Shown one piece after another: positions 10,039 through 21,126 of a stretch of 64,000 bases of DNA. Source of the stretch: Qipengyuania pacifica (lineage in GTDB: Bacteria > Pseudomonadota > Alphaproteobacteria > Sphingomonadales > Sphingomonadaceae); NCBI RefSeq assembly GCF_019857205.1, contig NZ_JAHWXO010000011.1:1-64000 (forward strand), given 5' to 3'. The stretch's first letter is position 1, and each line of letters begins with the position of its first letter. The notes beneath the pieces were generated by a model. That model saw only the letters and a list, made by a program, of their open reading frames with translations. It was not told where the DNA came from and did no database searches. The translations under genes and the position numbers were made by a program.

Positions 10039-12093
10039 ATGACTTTTCGCGCGCCGTTAACTGCGGGCATTCTGCTCGCCACCGCCTCGCTCGCCGCGCA
10101 GGCACAGGCCCGGCCGATGACGCCGGAAGATGTCGCCCGGTTGGAAAGCGTGGGCACGATTGCCGTGTCGTCCGATGGCAGCCGCATCGCCTATACCACC
10201 GCGAGCTTGCCCGATGTGACCGACGGCGAAGAGAACGGTTCCACCGAAGAGCGCCTCAATCTCGCTTATGGCCCCAACAATGCGCGCGCCTTCCTGCCCG
10301 AAGACATCGACGTGTCGGGCATTTCCTTCTCGCCCGATGGCCGGATGATCAGCTTCGTCTGGGCGGACGAGGACGAAAAGTCAGCCGTATGGGGCATCCC
10401 GGTCGATGGCGGCGGTCAACGCAAACTTGCTGCCGTCAACGGCGCCGGCGTGCGTTCCTATGCCTGGTCACCCGATGGCACGACAATCTGGATGCTCGCC
10501 GGAGCAGAGGAAGACAAGGCGCGCGACAATCAGTCCAAGGCTGGCTTCAATGCGATCGTCTACGAAGAGGAAGCGAAGCTGACGCGCCTGTTCTCGGCCC
10601 GCGTGGGCGAAACGCTCGATACCGATCCGAAGGCCGTGACGATCCCCGGCTATGTCAGCGCCTTCCGCGTTGCGCCCGATGGCCGCCACGCCGTGGTCGA
10701 CAGCGCGCCCACTCCGCAGATCGACGATGCCTATACCTCGAAGCGCGCGCATATCCTCGACCTGACAAGCGGCAAGGTGCTGCGGGTGGTCGAAACGCCC
10801 GGCAAGCTCGGTGATATCGAGATTTCGCCGGACGGGACGCAGCTTTCGATGATTGCCGGGGTCGACATGAACGATCCTGCTGAGACGACGCTGCATCTGG
10901 TCGACATGGCAACCGGGCAGTATCGCGCGCTCAACGCCGGTGCGCCCGAAGCCGCGGTCGACGCCGAATGGCTGGCCGACGGACGGCTGGCGGCAGTGAT
11001 CCACAAGGGCGCGCAGAGCGCTCTGCGGATCTATAATGCCGACGGTTCGGTCGCCGCGGAACACGATGGGGGCGAGCTTATCCTGTCGAGCATCCAGGCT
11101 GGCGGAAACACCATCGCGGTGGAAGCGAGCAGCCCGCAGCATCCGACCGAGCTCTTCGTCTGGAAGGACGACGGCTTCCAGCGCTGGACCACGCATAACG
11201 ATTGGCTGAAGGAGATCGACTTCGGCAAGCAGCGCGCCTTCACCTATACCGCGCGTGATGGTCAGGAAGTCGAAGGCGTTCTGATCGAACCCGTGGGCGG
11301 GGCCAAGCGCGGTGGGGCGCCCCTGATCCTTAACGTCCATGGCGGCCCGGAAGCACATGACAGCAATGGCTGGCAGACCGCCTATTCGAAGCCGGGACAG
11401 GTTGCCGCCGGACAGGGCTATGCCGTGTTCCTCCCCAATTATCGCGGCTCCACCGGCTACGGCACGGCTTTTTCCAAGCAGCACACCGGCAATTACACCG
11501 ATCCGGAATTCACCGATCTGGTCGATGCCAAGCGCGCCCTCGTCGACGCGGGAATAGCCGATCCGGACCGTACCGGCATCACCGGCGGATCCTATGGCGG
11601 CTACGCCACCGGCTGGGCCGCAACCGCACTGAGCGACGAGTTCGCCGCCGGCGTCATGTTCGTGGGCATTTCCAACCAGGTCAGCAAGTTCGGAACGACC
11701 GACATCCCATACGAGATGTACAATGTGCATTCGGGCAAATGGCCGTGGGACGACTGGCAGGCCATGCTGGAGGTATCGCCGATCTACCATGTCGACAAGG
11801 CGAACACGCCGCTGCTGATCATGCACGGCGCCGAAGATACCCGCGTTGCCCCCAGCCAGAGCTACGAGCTTTATCGGAGCATGAAGGTGCGCAAGCCTGA
11901 CGTGCCAGTGCGGCTCGTCCTGTTTCCGGGCGAAGGTCACGGCAATAGCAGGGCCGCCGCCCGGTACGATTATAACCTGCGTATGATGCGCTGGTTCGAC
12001 ACCTATCTGAAGACGGGCGACCGCAAGGCGAAACTACCCGCCACCCGTCCCGATCTTCCAGCAGGCACGACCGGCACCGCCAGCGCGGACTGA
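10039..12093 (+). CDS. Exported S9-family peptidase (prolyl oligopeptidase / acylaminoacyl peptidase type)
   Basis: A 684-residue serine peptidase with a signal peptide (about residues 1-24, ending AQAQA). The N-terminal part carries WD40-like beta-propeller repeats (SPDG and AWSPDGTTIW motifs); the alpha/beta-hydrolase domain spans about 420-665. The catalytic triad is visible: Ser518 in GGSYGG, Asp600 in HGAEDTRVAP and His634 in GEGHGN. It probably cleaves oligopeptides in the periplasm. It starts behind AGGAGG, 49 bp after the PepSY gene, so read-through is possible, and it ends at a strong terminator. Confidence 0.92.
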   Translation: MTFRAPLTAGILLATASLAAQAQARPMTPEDVARLESVGTIAVSSDGSRIAYTTASLPDVTDGEENGSTEERLNLAYGPNNARAFLPEDIDVSGISFSPDGRMISFVWADEDEKSAVWGIPVDGGGQRKLAAVNGAGVRSYAWSPDGTTIWMLAGAEEDKARDNQSKAGFNAIVYEEEAKLTRLFSARVGETLDTDPKAVTIPGYVSAFRVAPDGRHAVVDSAPTPQIDDAYTSKRAHILDLTSGKVLRVVETPGKLGDIEISPDGTQLSMIAGVDMNDPAETTLHLVDMATGQYRALNAGAPEAAVDAEWLADGRLAAVIHKGAQSALRIYNADGSVAAEHDGGELILSSIQAGGNTIAVEASSPQHPTELFVWKDDGFQRWTTHNDWLKEIDFGKQRAFTYTARDGQEVEGVLIEPVGGAKRGGAPLILNVHGGPEAHDSNGWQTAYSKPGQVAAGQGYAVFLPNYRGSTGYGTAFSKQHTGNYTDPEFTDLVDAKRALVDAGIADPDRTGITGGSYGGYATGWAATALSDEFAAGVMFVGISNQVSKFGTTDIPYEMYNVHSGKWPWDDWQAMLEVSPIYHVDKANTPLLIMHGAEDTRVAPSQSYELYRSMKVRKPDVPVRLVLFPGEGHGNSRAAARYDYNLRMMRWFDTYLKTGDRKAKLPATRPDLPAGTTGTASAD

Positions 12094-12111
12094 CGCCTGT
12101 GAGACCAAGAA

Positions 12112-12151
12112 GGGGGCCGCGCGACACTGGATCGTGCGGCCCCCTTTTTTT
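12112..12151 (+). terminator. Rho-independent terminator
   Basis: A nine-base-pair perfect stem (GGGGGCCGC / GCGGCCCCC) with a 15-base loop is followed by seven T residues, 18 bases after the S9 peptidase stop. It separates that gene from the convergent DUF885 pair. Confidence 0.93.
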
Positions 12152-12168
12152 ACCACTGCACGACCAGG

Positions 12169-13947
12169 CTATTGGCCGCCGGCTGCGATCCATGCATCGA
12201 TCTTGGCTTCCAGTACCGCGAGCGGGACGTTGCCGCTGTTGAGCACCTGGTCGTGGAACCGGCGAACGTCGAAACCATCGGCTAGCGCCGCTTTGGCGCG
12301 AGCACGCAGTTCCTTGATTTTCAATTCGCCTATCTTGTAGCCAAGCGCCTGCCCCGGCATGGCGATGTAGCGAGCGACCTCGTTTTCCGCGTAATCGCGC
12401 GCACTGCCGTTCTCGACCATGTAATCGGCCGCTTGCTGGCGGGTCCATCCGAGGGCATGAATCCCGGTATCGACAACCAGCCGGACGGCGCGTTTCAACT
12501 CGCCATCCTCCAGGGCCTGCAGCCGCTCCACCGGATCATCGTAGAGACCCAGCTCATATCCGAGGCTTTCGGCGTAAAGTGCCCATCCTTCGCCGAACGC
12601 GGTGTACCAGCCGTGCTTTAGCGTATCGGGCAGGTTCTCGTCTTCGATGGCGAACATGATCTGGTAGTGATGGCCGGGGTTGCCTTCGTGCATGTACAGC
12701 CGGACCGATGGGCTCAGTTCGCGTTCGGCGGCATTCCAGCCGCTGAAGTAGAAGGTGCCCGGCCGATTACGCTCGGGGTCGCCCGCCTGATAGGACGCCG
12801 CGAGGAAGAACTGTTCGCGATAGGGTTCGTAAGGTTCGATCCGCAGCGGTGTTTCGGGTCCGCTGAGGAACATCGGGCCGATCTTGCTGTCGACTTCCTT
12901 GGCGGTTTCGTACCAGGCTGCCTGCAAGGTGTCCTTCGTTTTGTAGATTTGCGGGCGACGTTCACCCCGCTCCGCAATCGTCTGCTCGCGCGCCTTGCTG
13001 ATCCGCGCGACTTCAGACAGACCGAGATCGTGAACCTCCTGCGCGGTTAGCGGCAGAGTAGTCATTTCGGCGATGCGATAATCGTAAAAGGCGTCGCCGC
13101 CCGGCATGGCAGAAAGACCAACCGTATCGCGTGCCTTGGGAAGATAGGTATCTGCCAGATAAGCCCGCAGACGACGGATTGCCGGATAGAGCGTTTGATC
13201 GATCGACGCTGTCAAATCTGCACGAGCCTGCTCTTTCTGACCATCGGTGAAACTGTCAGGCAGTGCCCGCAGCGGCGCATAATAGGCATTCTCTTCCGCA
13301 GGCGTCGAAAGCTGTGTGTCGAGCTGTTCGATCATCATCTCGACCGTCAGTCGCGGCAGGGTGATGCCCTGTTCCAGCCCGTCATCGAACCGCGCGATGA
13401 CGTCTTCCACCATTTGCCCGTAAGCCTCGTGGCGAGCGATATTGGCGGCGTAATCGCCCGGCGTCTTGAACGGCATCACACCATCGGGGGCGGAAAATCC
13501 CGGATAATCGCCCTGAATGCCGGTGAAGTGATCCAGCGGCAGCGCCAAGCGGATTTTCAGGATTTCCGGCTGCAACCCGGCGAGCGTACGCTCACCGGCA
13601 TAACGGAACGTATCGTAGGCGATCTGGTCCTGTGCGCCCAGCGCGGATCGATCGATCGTTGCCAGTTCGGCCAACTCTGCTTCGGTTGCTACGCGGTCAG
13701 CCGCAAAGCTTGCCGGCGAAAAATCGCCGAGCTTGTCCGCATCCGAAAAATCGCCCCTGTAAAATGCGGATATGGGCGAGCGGTCGAGTGCAGCGGCTTC
13801 GCTTCGGGCGAGAAGATCGCGCAGTTTCTGTCCTTCGCTGTGCTGAGCGGTTGGAGCCGTGCCAGGCTGGGCAAGCGCAGCCGGAGCCGCCACCGCAGTA
13901 ACAGCGATGGCAAACGCGGAAGCGGCTGTCAGAGCAATGCGGTTCAT
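12169..13947 (-). CDS. DUF885 family exported metallopeptidase-like protein (copy 2)
   Basis: A 592-residue protein with a signal peptide (MNRIALTAASAFAIAVTAVA..ALAQ), which sets the ATG at 13947. The family zinc-site motif HEGNPGHH is present, with a downstream Glu in the FGEGWALYAESLGYELG block, giving the HExxxGHH...E arrangement of DUF885 proteins. It is probably a periplasmic peptidase, substrate unknown. It begins 26 bp after the stop of its paralogue, with which it shares most motifs, so the two are a tandem duplication in one operon. Confidence 0.88.
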   Translation of the reverse strand: MNRIALTAASAFAIAVTAVAAPAALAQPGTAPTAQHSEGQKLRDLLARSEAAALDRSPISAFYRGDFSDADKLGDFSPASFAADRVATEAELAELATIDRSALGAQDQIAYDTFRYAGERTLAGLQPEILKIRLALPLDHFTGIQGDYPGFSAPDGVMPFKTPGDYAANIARHEAYGQMVEDVIARFDDGLEQGITLPRLTVEMMIEQLDTQLSTPAEENAYYAPLRALPDSFTDGQKEQARADLTASIDQTLYPAIRRLRAYLADTYLPKARDTVGLSAMPGGDAFYDYRIAEMTTLPLTAQEVHDLGLSEVARISKAREQTIAERGERRPQIYKTKDTLQAAWYETAKEVDSKIGPMFLSGPETPLRIEPYEPYREQFFLAASYQAGDPERNRPGTFYFSGWNAAERELSPSVRLYMHEGNPGHHYQIMFAIEDENLPDTLKHGWYTAFGEGWALYAESLGYELGLYDDPVERLQALEDGELKRAVRLVVDTGIHALGWTRQQAADYMVENGSARDYAENEVARYIAMPGQALGYKIGELKIKELRARAKAALADGFDVRRFHDQVLNSGNVPLAVLEAKIDAWIAAGGQ

Positions 13948-13973
13948 GGCCGTTCGGGTCCCTTTCGCTGCGC

Positions 13974-15761
13974 TCACTGCCCACCCCCAGCAATCCACGC
14001 GTCTATTTTGGATTCCAGCACCGGCAGCGGCATGTCGCCTGTATTGAGCACCTGCTCATGGAACCTGCGCACGTCGAAGTTTTCGCCCAATGCGGCCTGC
14101 GCCTTGGCGCGCAGTTCCTTGATCTTCAGTTCACCCGTTTTGTAGGCGAGCGCTTGCGCGGGCATCACGATGTAGCGCGCCGTCTCGCTCTCGGCGAAAT
14201 CGCGGGGTTGCCCGTTGGCAACCATATATTCGATCGCCTGATCGCGGCTCCAGCCGAGGGCGTGCATACCGGTATCGACAACCAGCCGCACGGCGCGCAG
14301 CAATTCACCGCCCTGAAGGGCTGCAAGGCGATCAACCGGATCGTCATACAGGCCAAGTTCGTAACCCAGGCTTTCGGCATACAGGCCCCAGCCTTCGCTG
14401 AAAGCGGTGAACCCGCCGTAGCGCATGAATTCGGGCAATTCCTCATTCTCGATAGCGAACATCGACTGGAAGTGATGGCCGGGATTGCCCTCGTGCATGT
14501 ACAGCGCGATCGACGTGCCCAGCTTGCGCTCTGCAACATTGTAGCCGCTGAAATAGAAGGTGCCTGGCCGCGATCCGTCGGCTTTCCCAGCCATATAGCT
14601 GGCGGCAAGGTTGAACTTTTCACGGTAGGGTTCGTAAGGTTCGATACGCAGTTCGGTCTTTGGAATGCGTAGGAACAATTGATCCATCAACGGATCGACC
14701 CGTTCGGCGACGTCATACCACGCGGCCTGCAAGTCCGCCTTGCTGGTATAGGTTTCACCCGTACGCCCTGCGGCCTCCGCTTTCGCTTCCTCGATCGCAG
14801 TGTTGATGCGCGCGACTTCGGCGAGACCGGTGTCGTGGACCTGCTGCGCGGTCAGCGGGAGGGTCGTGTTATCCTCGATGCGATAGGCATAGTAAGCTTC
14901 GCCGCCGGGGTTGTCGGTTGCAGCAATGCTTGTGCGCGCTTGCGGCAGATATTCGTTGGCCAGATAATCCCGCAGCTTCTTGAACGCAGGCATCAACGTG
15001 CCGGTAAGTACCTCGCGATGCTCCTTCGTCAGCCGTTCCTGTTCGGCCTGCGAAATGCTGTCGGGGAAATTTGCAACCGGAGACCAGTAGGGGCTTTCTT
15101 CGATCGGCGCATCGAGCTGAAGATCGAGTTGTTCGATCATCAATTCTACCGACATGCGCGGCAAAGTGATGCCCGATGCTGCGCCAGTCTTGAAGCGCGC
15201 GATCGCCTGATCGACGATCTTCGCCATTTCACGGTGACGGCTGAAATTGTTTTCGTAGTCCTCGACCGTGTCGTACGGCATCAGCGCGCCGGGCGCGGAA
15301 AAACGCGGGTAGAACACATGCATCCCGCGGAAATGATCGATCGGCAGCGCAAGCACGGTGGGCAGTATCTCGGGCGAGGTCATCGCCAGCGTCCGCTGTT
15401 GAGTGTATTCGAAGACATCATAGGCGATGCGATCGGTTTCGCTCAGAGCATCGCGGTCCACGGTCGCCAATTCGGCCAGATTCGCCTCCGCAGCGGCGCG
15501 CTCTTCGGCGTAGCTGGCGGGAGAGAAATCTCCCAGCTTGTCCGCATCGGAAAAGTCCCCGCGAAAGAAGGCGGTAATGGGATTGCGATCGAGCGCTTCG
15601 GCTTCGCTGCGCTCGAAAAGTGCATGCAGTTTGGCAGCATCGTGTTCGCTGGCAGACATGCCGGCATGGTGCCCCGAATGATCCTGCGCGAAGGCAGGTA
15701 CGGACACGGTGGCGCAGGCGATGGCGATCGCCGATGCGAGGCGGCTGAAATTACGGCTCAT
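13974..15761 (-). CDS. DUF885 family exported metallopeptidase-like protein (copy 1)
   Basis: A 595-residue paralogue of the downstream gene. The ATG at 15761 follows GGGGAG and opens a signal peptide ending near VPAFAQ; a His-rich stretch (DHSGHHAG) follows. The conserved blocks are DRNPITAFFRGDFSDADKLG, MHEGNPGHH and FSEGWGLYAESLGYELG. The two copies diverge mainly in the N-terminal third, so they may differ in substrate. Export to the periplasm is inferred from the signal peptide. A 102-bp gap separates it from the hut genes upstream, leaving room for its own promoter. Confidence 0.88.
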   Translation of the reverse strand: MSRNFSRLASAIAIACATVSVPAFAQDHSGHHAGMSASEHDAAKLHALFERSEAEALDRNPITAFFRGDFSDADKLGDFSPASYAEERAAAEANLAELATVDRDALSETDRIAYDVFEYTQQRTLAMTSPEILPTVLALPIDHFRGMHVFYPRFSAPGALMPYDTVEDYENNFSRHREMAKIVDQAIARFKTGAASGITLPRMSVELMIEQLDLQLDAPIEESPYWSPVANFPDSISQAEQERLTKEHREVLTGTLMPAFKKLRDYLANEYLPQARTSIAATDNPGGEAYYAYRIEDNTTLPLTAQQVHDTGLAEVARINTAIEEAKAEAAGRTGETYTSKADLQAAWYDVAERVDPLMDQLFLRIPKTELRIEPYEPYREKFNLAASYMAGKADGSRPGTFYFSGYNVAERKLGTSIALYMHEGNPGHHFQSMFAIENEELPEFMRYGGFTAFSEGWGLYAESLGYELGLYDDPVDRLAALQGGELLRAVRLVVDTGMHALGWSRDQAIEYMVANGQPRDFAESETARYIVMPAQALAYKTGELKIKELRAKAQAALGENFDVRRFHEQVLNTGDMPLPVLESKIDAWIAGGGQ

Positions 15762-15863
15762 TAATGTAGCTCCCCAGATATGCGCCGGGAAGCTAGCTGC
15801 ACTCGCTCCGGTAGCAAAGCCCTCTCGACCAACGGTCGGCAAGGGCCCGCGAAATGCGTGGAC

Positions 15864-17537
15864 CTATGCGCCCAGAATGCCGGGAAGGTGCAGGCCCTTT
15901 TCTCTCGCGCAATCGAGCGCATCCTCGTAGCCCGCGTCGGCGTGGCGCATCACGCCGCTGGCCGGGTCGTTCCACAGCACGCGCTCGAGCCGCCGCGCGG
16001 CATCCTCGGTCCCGTCGGCCACGATGACCATGCCCGCATGCTGCGAAAAGCCCATGCCGACCCCGCCCCCGTGATGCAGGCTGACCCAGGTCGCTCCGCT
16101 CGCCGTGTTGAGCAGCGCGTTGAGCAGCGGCCAGTCGCTGACCGCATCCGAGCCGTCCTTCATCGCTTCGGTTTCCCGGTTGGGGCTGGCGACGGATCCG
16201 CTGTCGAGATGGTCGCGACCGATCACCACCGGTGCTTTCAGCTCGCCGCTGGCGACCATCTCGTTGAATGCCATGCCCAGGCGGTGGCGGTCGCCCAGCC
16301 CGACCCAACAGATCCGTGCCGGCAAGCCCTGAAAGGCGATCCGTTCGCGGGCCATGTCGAGCCAGTTGTGCAGAGCGTGGTTGTCGGGCAGCAGTTCCTT
16401 CACCTTGGCGTCGGTTTTGTAGATGTCTTCCGGATCGCCCGACAGCGCGGCCCAGCGGAACGGTCCGATCCCGCGGCAGAACAGCGGGCGGATATAGGCA
16501 GGTACGAAGCCGGGGAAGGCAAAGGCATTTTCCAGCCCTTCCTCCAGCGCGACCTGGCGAATGTTGTTGCCGTAATCGAGCGTCGGCACGCCCGCCTCCC
16601 AGAAGGCGATCATAGCTTCGACCTGCCTGCGCATGGATGCGCGCGCGGCCTTTTCCACCGCCTTGGGATCGCTTTCGCGTTTGGCGCGCCATTCGCCCAT
16701 GGTCCAGCCTTCGGGCAGGTAGCCGTTGACCGGATCATGCGCGCTGGTCTGGTCGGTAACGATGTCGGGCCGCACCCCGCGCTTCACCAGTTCGGGAAAG
16801 ATTTCGGCGGCGTTGCCCAGCAGGCCGACCGACTTCGCCTCGCCCGCGGCGGTCCAGCGCTCGATCAGGGCAAGCGCTTCGTCCAGGCTTTCGGCCTTCT
16901 CGTCGAGATAGCGCGTGCGCAGGCGGAAATCGATGCTCTCGGGATTGCATTCGACCGCCAGGCAGCAGGCCCCGGCCATCGCCGCGGCAAGCGGCTGCGC
17001 CCCGCCCATGCCGCCAAGCCCGCCGGTCAGGATCCACTTGCCCGTCAGATCGCCGCCATAATGCTGGCGACCCGCCTCAACGAAGGTTTCGTAGGTACCC
17101 TGAACGATGCCCTGCGTGCCGATGTAGATCCACGAACCGGCCGTCATCTGGCCGTACATCATCAGGCCCTTCCTATCGAGCTCGCTGAAATGGTCCCAGT
17201 TCGCCCAGTGCGGCACGATGTTGGAATTGGCGATCAGCACGCGCGGGGCATCGGCATGCGTGCGGAACACGCCCACGGGCTTGCCCGACTGCACCAGCAG
17301 CGTCTCATCGTCCGCTAGGGTCTTGAGGCTCGACAGGATCGCTTCGAAATCGCTCCAGCTGCGCGCCGCGCGGCCGATACCGCCATAGACCACCAGCTCG
17401 TCAGGGTTTTCCGCCACCTCGCGGTCGAGATTGTTCTGGATCATGCGGAACGGCGCTTCGGTCTGCCAGCTGCCGCAGGTGAGTTCGGGGCCGGTCGGCG
17501 CCTTGATGTCGCGGGCGTTGCGGCGGTCGATACTCAT
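15864..17537 (-). CDS. hutU: Urocanate hydratase HutU
   Basis: Converts urocanate to imidazolone-propionate using tightly bound NAD; second step of histidine degradation, cytoplasmic. Its 557 residues equal the usual length for the family. Conserved family segments include [17 protein letters not shown] (dinucleotide binding), [41 protein letters not shown] and [20 protein letters not shown]. Its ATG overlaps the stop of hutG by four bases (ATGA). It is the last gene of the leftward hut operon. Confidence 0.98.
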   Translation of the reverse strand: MSIDRRNARDIKAPTGPELTCGSWQTEAPFRMIQNNLDREVAENPDELVVYGGIGRAARSWSDFEAILSSLKTLADDETLLVQSGKPVGVFRTHADAPRVLIANSNIVPHWANWDHFSELDRKGLMMYGQMTAGSWIYIGTQGIVQGTYETFVEAGRQHYGGDLTGKWILTGGLGGMGGAQPLAAAMAGACCLAVECNPESIDFRLRTRYLDEKAESLDEALALIERWTAAGEAKSVGLLGNAAEIFPELVKRGVRPDIVTDQTSAHDPVNGYLPEGWTMGEWRAKRESDPKAVEKAARASMRRQVEAMIAFWEAGVPTLDYGNNIRQVALEEGLENAFAFPGFVPAYIRPLFCRGIGPFRWAALSGDPEDIYKTDAKVKELLPDNHALHNWLDMARERIAFQGLPARICWVGLGDRHRLGMAFNEMVASGELKAPVVIGRDHLDSGSVASPNRETEAMKDGSDAVSDWPLLNALLNTASGATWVSLHHGGGVGMGFSQHAGMVIVADGTEDAARRLERVLWNDPASGVMRHADAGYEDALDCAREKGLHLPGILGA

Positions 17538-18322
17538 GCAAGGTCTCCGAATGTGCTCTGGATGCCGCCGAACACTGCGGCGATCGTATCGCGCAGGCTG
17601 GCGGCCTTGTCGGGGGAGTAGGCGAAGGGCGGTTCCTCCGCTTCGAGATAGGTCGACTGCGCGATTTCCATCTGGATCGCGTGAACCTTGCGGTCGGGCC
17701 GGCCGTAATGCCGCGTGGTCCAGCCGCCGCGGAACCGCCCGTTGACGACATGGCTATAGGGCCCGGCGGCACAGGCGTTCGCGACCGCCGCCTCGATCGC
17801 GGGATGGCAGGTCGCGCCATTGTCGGTGCCGATATTGAGATCAGGCAGCCGGCCTTCGAACAGGAATGGCAGGCACGACTGGATCGAATGGCAATCGTAC
17901 AGAACGGCGAAACCGTGGACGCCGCGCACCCGCTCCAGTTCGGCCTGCAAGGCCGTGTGATAGGGGCGGTGAAACGCCTCGCGACGGCGCGCGATTTCGG
18001 CGTCGCCCGGTTCTTCGAGCCACAGGGGGTGGTTTTCGAAATCGACCATCGGGACCAGCCCGGTGGTGTTCTGCCCGGGATACAGCGTCGCGCCATCGGG
18101 CGGACGGTTGGCATCGATCACATAACGGTTGAATTCGGCCCGCACGATCGTGGCATCGGGTACCAGATCGTCGTAGAGCTGCGGAATATGCCAGTCCGTA
18201 TCGGCGAGCTTGCGGCCCCGCGCGGTAAGGTTCGCCGCGATGTCCTGCGGCACGAACGTGCCCGAATGCGGCTGGGCCAGCACGATCGGGCCGTCGCCCG
18301 CTATGACCGTGACCGGGCTCAC
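17534..18322 (-). CDS. hutG: N-formylglutamate deformylase HutG
   Basis: Hydrolyses N-formyl-L-glutamate to glutamate and formate, the last step of the five-step hut route. The 262-residue protein carries the family features [28 protein letters not shown] and [12 protein letters not shown] with the His and Asp/Glu residues expected for a metal site. The GTG at 18322 is chosen because it forms a GTGA overlap with the hutH stop; longer openings in this frame would lie wholly inside hutH. It overlaps hutU by four bases at its other end. Confidence 0.95.
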   Translation of the reverse strand: MSPVTVIAGDGPIVLAQPHSGTFVPQDIAANLTARGRKLADTDWHIPQLYDDLVPDATIVRAEFNRYVIDANRPPDGATLYPGQNTTGLVPMVDFENHPLWLEEPGDAEIARRREAFHRPYHTALQAELERVRGVHGFAVLYDCHSIQSCLPFLFEGRLPDLNIGTDNGATCHPAIEAAVANACAAGPYSHVVNGRFRGGWTTRHYGRPDRKVHAIQMEIAQSTYLEAEEPPFAYSPDKAASLRDTIAAVFGGIQSTFGDLA

Positions 18323-19851
18323 CCGGCGAATTCCGCGATCGAGGAAAAGGCAACGCCTTCGCTCAGGAGCCGGGAGCCCAGCAATTGCGCCATGGCGGCG
18401 ATATCGGGTTCCATCAGCCGATCTTCGGTAAGCGTGGGCGAGGCGTCGCGGATACGCGCGATAACCGCGCCCAGCGTGTCGCTGGTGGCGAGAGGCGCGC
18501 GAAACTCGACGCCCTGTGCTGCCGTCATCGCCTCGATCCCGACGATTGCGGCCAGATTGCCGTTCATTTCGATCAGGCGGCGCGCGCCGTGGCAGGCCAT
18601 GGACACATGGTCTTCCTGATTGGCGGACGTCGGGGTGGAATCGACCACGCGCGGATTGGCCAGCGCCTTGTTCTCGCTCATCAGCGCGGCGCTGGTGACC
18701 TCGGCGATCATCAGCCCCGATTGCAGGCCCGGCGACGGCGCAAGGAAGGCGGGCAGCCCGAAACTCAAGGCGGGATCGACCAGCAGGGCGATGCGCCGCT
18801 GGGCGATGGCGCCGATTTCCGAAACGGCGATGGCGATACCGTCTGCCGCCATGCCGACGGGTTCCGCGTGGAAATTGCCGCCCGACACGATGGTGCCGTC
18901 GCTCAGCACCAGCGGGTTGTCGGTCGCGGCATTGGCCTCGATCCGCAGGACTTCGCCGGCATGCGCCAGCTGGTCGAGACAGGCGCCGATCACCTGCGGT
19001 GCGCAGCGCAGGCAATAGGGGTCCTGCACACGCAGATCGTCTTCGCGGTGGCTTTCGCGGATCTGCGATCCGTCGAGCAGGTCGCGAATGATTTGCGCCG
19101 CCACGATCTGGCCGCGATGGCCGCGCAGCCGGTGGATCTCATCATGGAATGGCGCGGTCGAACCCATCGCCGCATCGAGCGACAGCGCCGTGGTGACAAG
19201 CGAATTGATCGCCAGCCGCCAGCTGTCGAACAGCGCGGCAAAGGCCAGAGCGGTGGACACCTGCGTGCCATTGAGCAGCGCGAGCCCTTCCTTGGCTTCG
19301 AGCACGAGCGGTTCGAGGCCTGCGCGCTGCAGGGCCGCGCCCGCCGCCATGCGTTCGCCCCTGTAGAAGGCGTCGCCCTCCCCGATCAGGGTGGCGGCGA
19401 CATGGGCCAGCGGGGCAAGATCGCCCGATGCGCCGACCGATCCCTTTTCCGGGACCACGGGGGTCACGCCAGCTTCGACCAGCTGCTGCAACCGTTCGAC
19501 AACCACGGGCCGGACCCCGGATGCCCCGCGCCCCAGCGAAAGGCACTTGAGCGCGATGATGAAGCGCACGATCTGCGGATCGAGGGGCGGGCCGAAGCCT
19601 GCGCTGTGCGAAAGCACCAGATTGCGCTGGAGCGTGCCGAGATCGGTTTCGCCGATGCGGACGCTGGCAAGCTTGCCGAAGCCGGTGTTGACGCCGTAGA
19701 TCGCATCGCCCGAGCCGAGCGCCGCGCCGAGGCGGTCGGCCGACTGGGCTACGGCATCCATCGCCGGCTGGTCGATCCGGAAGGAGCCGGGCGAACGGTA
19801 CAGTTCCTCGATCTGCACCAACCCCAGCGAACCGGGCGACAATTCAAGCAT
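18319..19851 (-). CDS. hutH: Histidine ammonia-lyase HutH
   Basis: Deaminates L-histidine to urocanate, the first step of the pathway. The 510-residue protein has the Ala-Ser-Gly triad that cyclises to the MIO electrophile at 141-143 ([14 protein letters not shown]), matching the usual position near 142-144, plus [10 protein letters not shown] and TQVSTALAF blocks. The ATG at 19851 overlaps the end of hutI by eight bases; an upstream extension in the same frame lies inside hutI and is rejected. Confidence 0.98.
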   Translation of the reverse strand: MLELSPGSLGLVQIEELYRSPGSFRIDQPAMDAVAQSADRLGAALGSGDAIYGVNTGFGKLASVRIGETDLGTLQRNLVLSHSAGFGPPLDPQIVRFIIALKCLSLGRGASGVRPVVVERLQQLVEAGVTPVVPEKGSVGASGDLAPLAHVAATLIGEGDAFYRGERMAAGAALQRAGLEPLVLEAKEGLALLNGTQVSTALAFAALFDSWRLAINSLVTTALSLDAAMGSTAPFHDEIHRLRGHRGQIVAAQIIRDLLDGSQIRESHREDDLRVQDPYCLRCAPQVIGACLDQLAHAGEVLRIEANAATDNPLVLSDGTIVSGGNFHAEPVGMAADGIAIAVSEIGAIAQRRIALLVDPALSFGLPAFLAPSPGLQSGLMIAEVTSAALMSENKALANPRVVDSTPTSANQEDHVSMACHGARRLIEMNGNLAAIVGIEAMTAAQGVEFRAPLATSDTLGAVIARIRDASPTLTEDRLMEPDIAAMAQLLGSRLLSEGVAFSSIAEFAG

Positions 19852-21061
19852 CGTGATATGATCCTGCAGTGATCCGGCCGCGCAGCAAGTGCCCGCCGAT
19901 CCAGTAGCTGAGATAATCGGGGTGAGAGACGCCCCATACCGCGAGGTCGGCGCGCTTGCCCGCCTCGATCGTGCCGTGGTCTTCCTCCAGCGCCAGCGCC
20001 TTCGCGGCATGGCGGGTCGCCCCGGCGAGCGCTTCTTCGGGGGTCATGCGAAAGAGGGTGCACCCCATGTTCATGGCGAGGCGCAGCGAGGACAGGGGCG
20101 AGCTGCCCGGATTGCAATCCGTGGCGAGCGCCATCGGCACGCCGTTCTCGCGCAGCGCGTCCAGCGGCGGCAGGCGCGTTTCGCGCAGGGCATAGAATGC
20201 CCCTGGCAGGAGGACCGCGACCACGCCTTTTTCGGCCAGGATGGCAGCGTCCTCGGGCGCGAGCCATTCGAGATGATCGGCAGACAAGGCGCCATATTCG
20301 GCGGCCATTACCGAGCCCTTGAGGTCGCTCAGCTGCTCGGCATGCAGCTTGACCCGCACGCCCAGTTCGCGTGCCTTGTCGAACACCTTGCGGATCTGCG
20401 CGGGCGAAAAGCCGATGCCTTCGCAAAACCCGTCGACCGCATCGACCAGACCTTCGACGACGGCGGCCTCGAGGCCCGGGATCACGATTTCGTCGATGTA
20501 GCGGTCGGCCTCGCCCTCGAATTCGGGAGGCAGCGCGTGGGCCGCGAGCCAGCTTGTGCGGATGCGGACGGGGCGGTGCCCCTCGATCGCGCGCGCAACG
20601 CGCAGCATGCGCATTTCCTGTTCGATGGTCAGGCCATAGCCCGATTTGACTTCGATCACCGCGACACCGTCTGCGAGCAAATCGTCGACGCGGCGCACAG
20701 CGCTGGCAAGCAGGTCCTCATCCGTTGCTTGCCGCGTCGCAGAAACAGTAGAACGGATGCCGCCACCGGCCTTCGCGATCTCTTCATAGCTCGCGCCCTC
20801 GAGACGAAGTGCAAATTCGCGGCTGCGATCGCCGCCAAAAACGAGATGCGTGTGGCAATCGACCAGCGCGGGCGTGACGAGTGCCCCCTCCAGCTCGACC
20901 TTCTCCCAATCGGCGTAATCCTGCGGCAGATCGGTTGCATCCCCGACCCAGGAAATCCGCCCCCCTTGCACTGCAATCGCAGCGTCTTCGACCAGACCAT
21001 AGCCCGTCGCCTCTGCGACCAGCGTCGCGGCCTTGCAGTGGGTGAAAACTCGGCCTGCCAT
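19844..21061 (-). CDS. hutI: Imidazolonepropionase HutI
   Basis: Amidohydrolase that opens the ring of imidazolone-5-propionate to N-formimino-L-glutamate. About 405 residues. The metal-site motif [12 protein letters not shown] is near residue 68, and [18 protein letters not shown] and [10 protein letters not shown] supply the later His and Asp ligands. Two starts are possible: ATG at 21073, which sits directly against AAGGAG with no spacer, and ATG at 21061, twelve bases from the same site; the latter is given here. It is first in the leftward operon and faces hutF across a short gap holding a HutC-type operator. Confidence 0.95.
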   Translation of the reverse strand: MAGRVFTHCKAATLVAEATGYGLVEDAAIAVQGGRISWVGDATDLPQDYADWEKVELEGALVTPALVDCHTHLVFGGDRSREFALRLEGASYEEIAKAGGGIRSTVSATRQATDEDLLASAVRRVDDLLADGVAVIEVKSGYGLTIEQEMRMLRVARAIEGHRPVRIRTSWLAAHALPPEFEGEADRYIDEIVIPGLEAAVVEGLVDAVDGFCEGIGFSPAQIRKVFDKARELGVRVKLHAEQLSDLKGSVMAAEYGALSADHLEWLAPEDAAILAEKGVVAVLLPGAFYALRETRLPPLDALRENGVPMALATDCNPGSSPLSSLRLAMNMGCTLFRMTPEEALAGATRHAAKALALEEDHGTIEAGKRADLAVWGVSHPDYLSYWIGGHLLRGRITAGSYHDA

Positions 21062-21089
21062 ACTCTTGCGCATCTCCTTACCGTGTGAT

Positions 21090-21103
21090 TATGTATGCAC
21101 ATA
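21090..21103. promoter_or_regulatory. Putative HutC operator between hutI and hutF
   Basis: TATGTATGCACATA is an inverted repeat (TATGT/ACATA around four bases) similar to the TGTATxTACA-type sites bound by HutC in pseudomonads. It is central in the 50-65 bp divergent gap, where one site could repress both arms until urocanate accumulates. Promoter elements were not resolved. Confidence 0.6.
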
Positions 21104-21126
21104 TTACCAAAAAGGCGCAACGGTAA

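Noticed and set aside
15762-15863. Terminator between hutU and the DUF885 pair
   Set aside because: A weak GACC/GGTC hairpin is present, but there is no T run in either direction.
18323-19015. N-terminal extension of HutG
   Set aside because: The extension lies entirely within hutH and has no HutG-like sequence.
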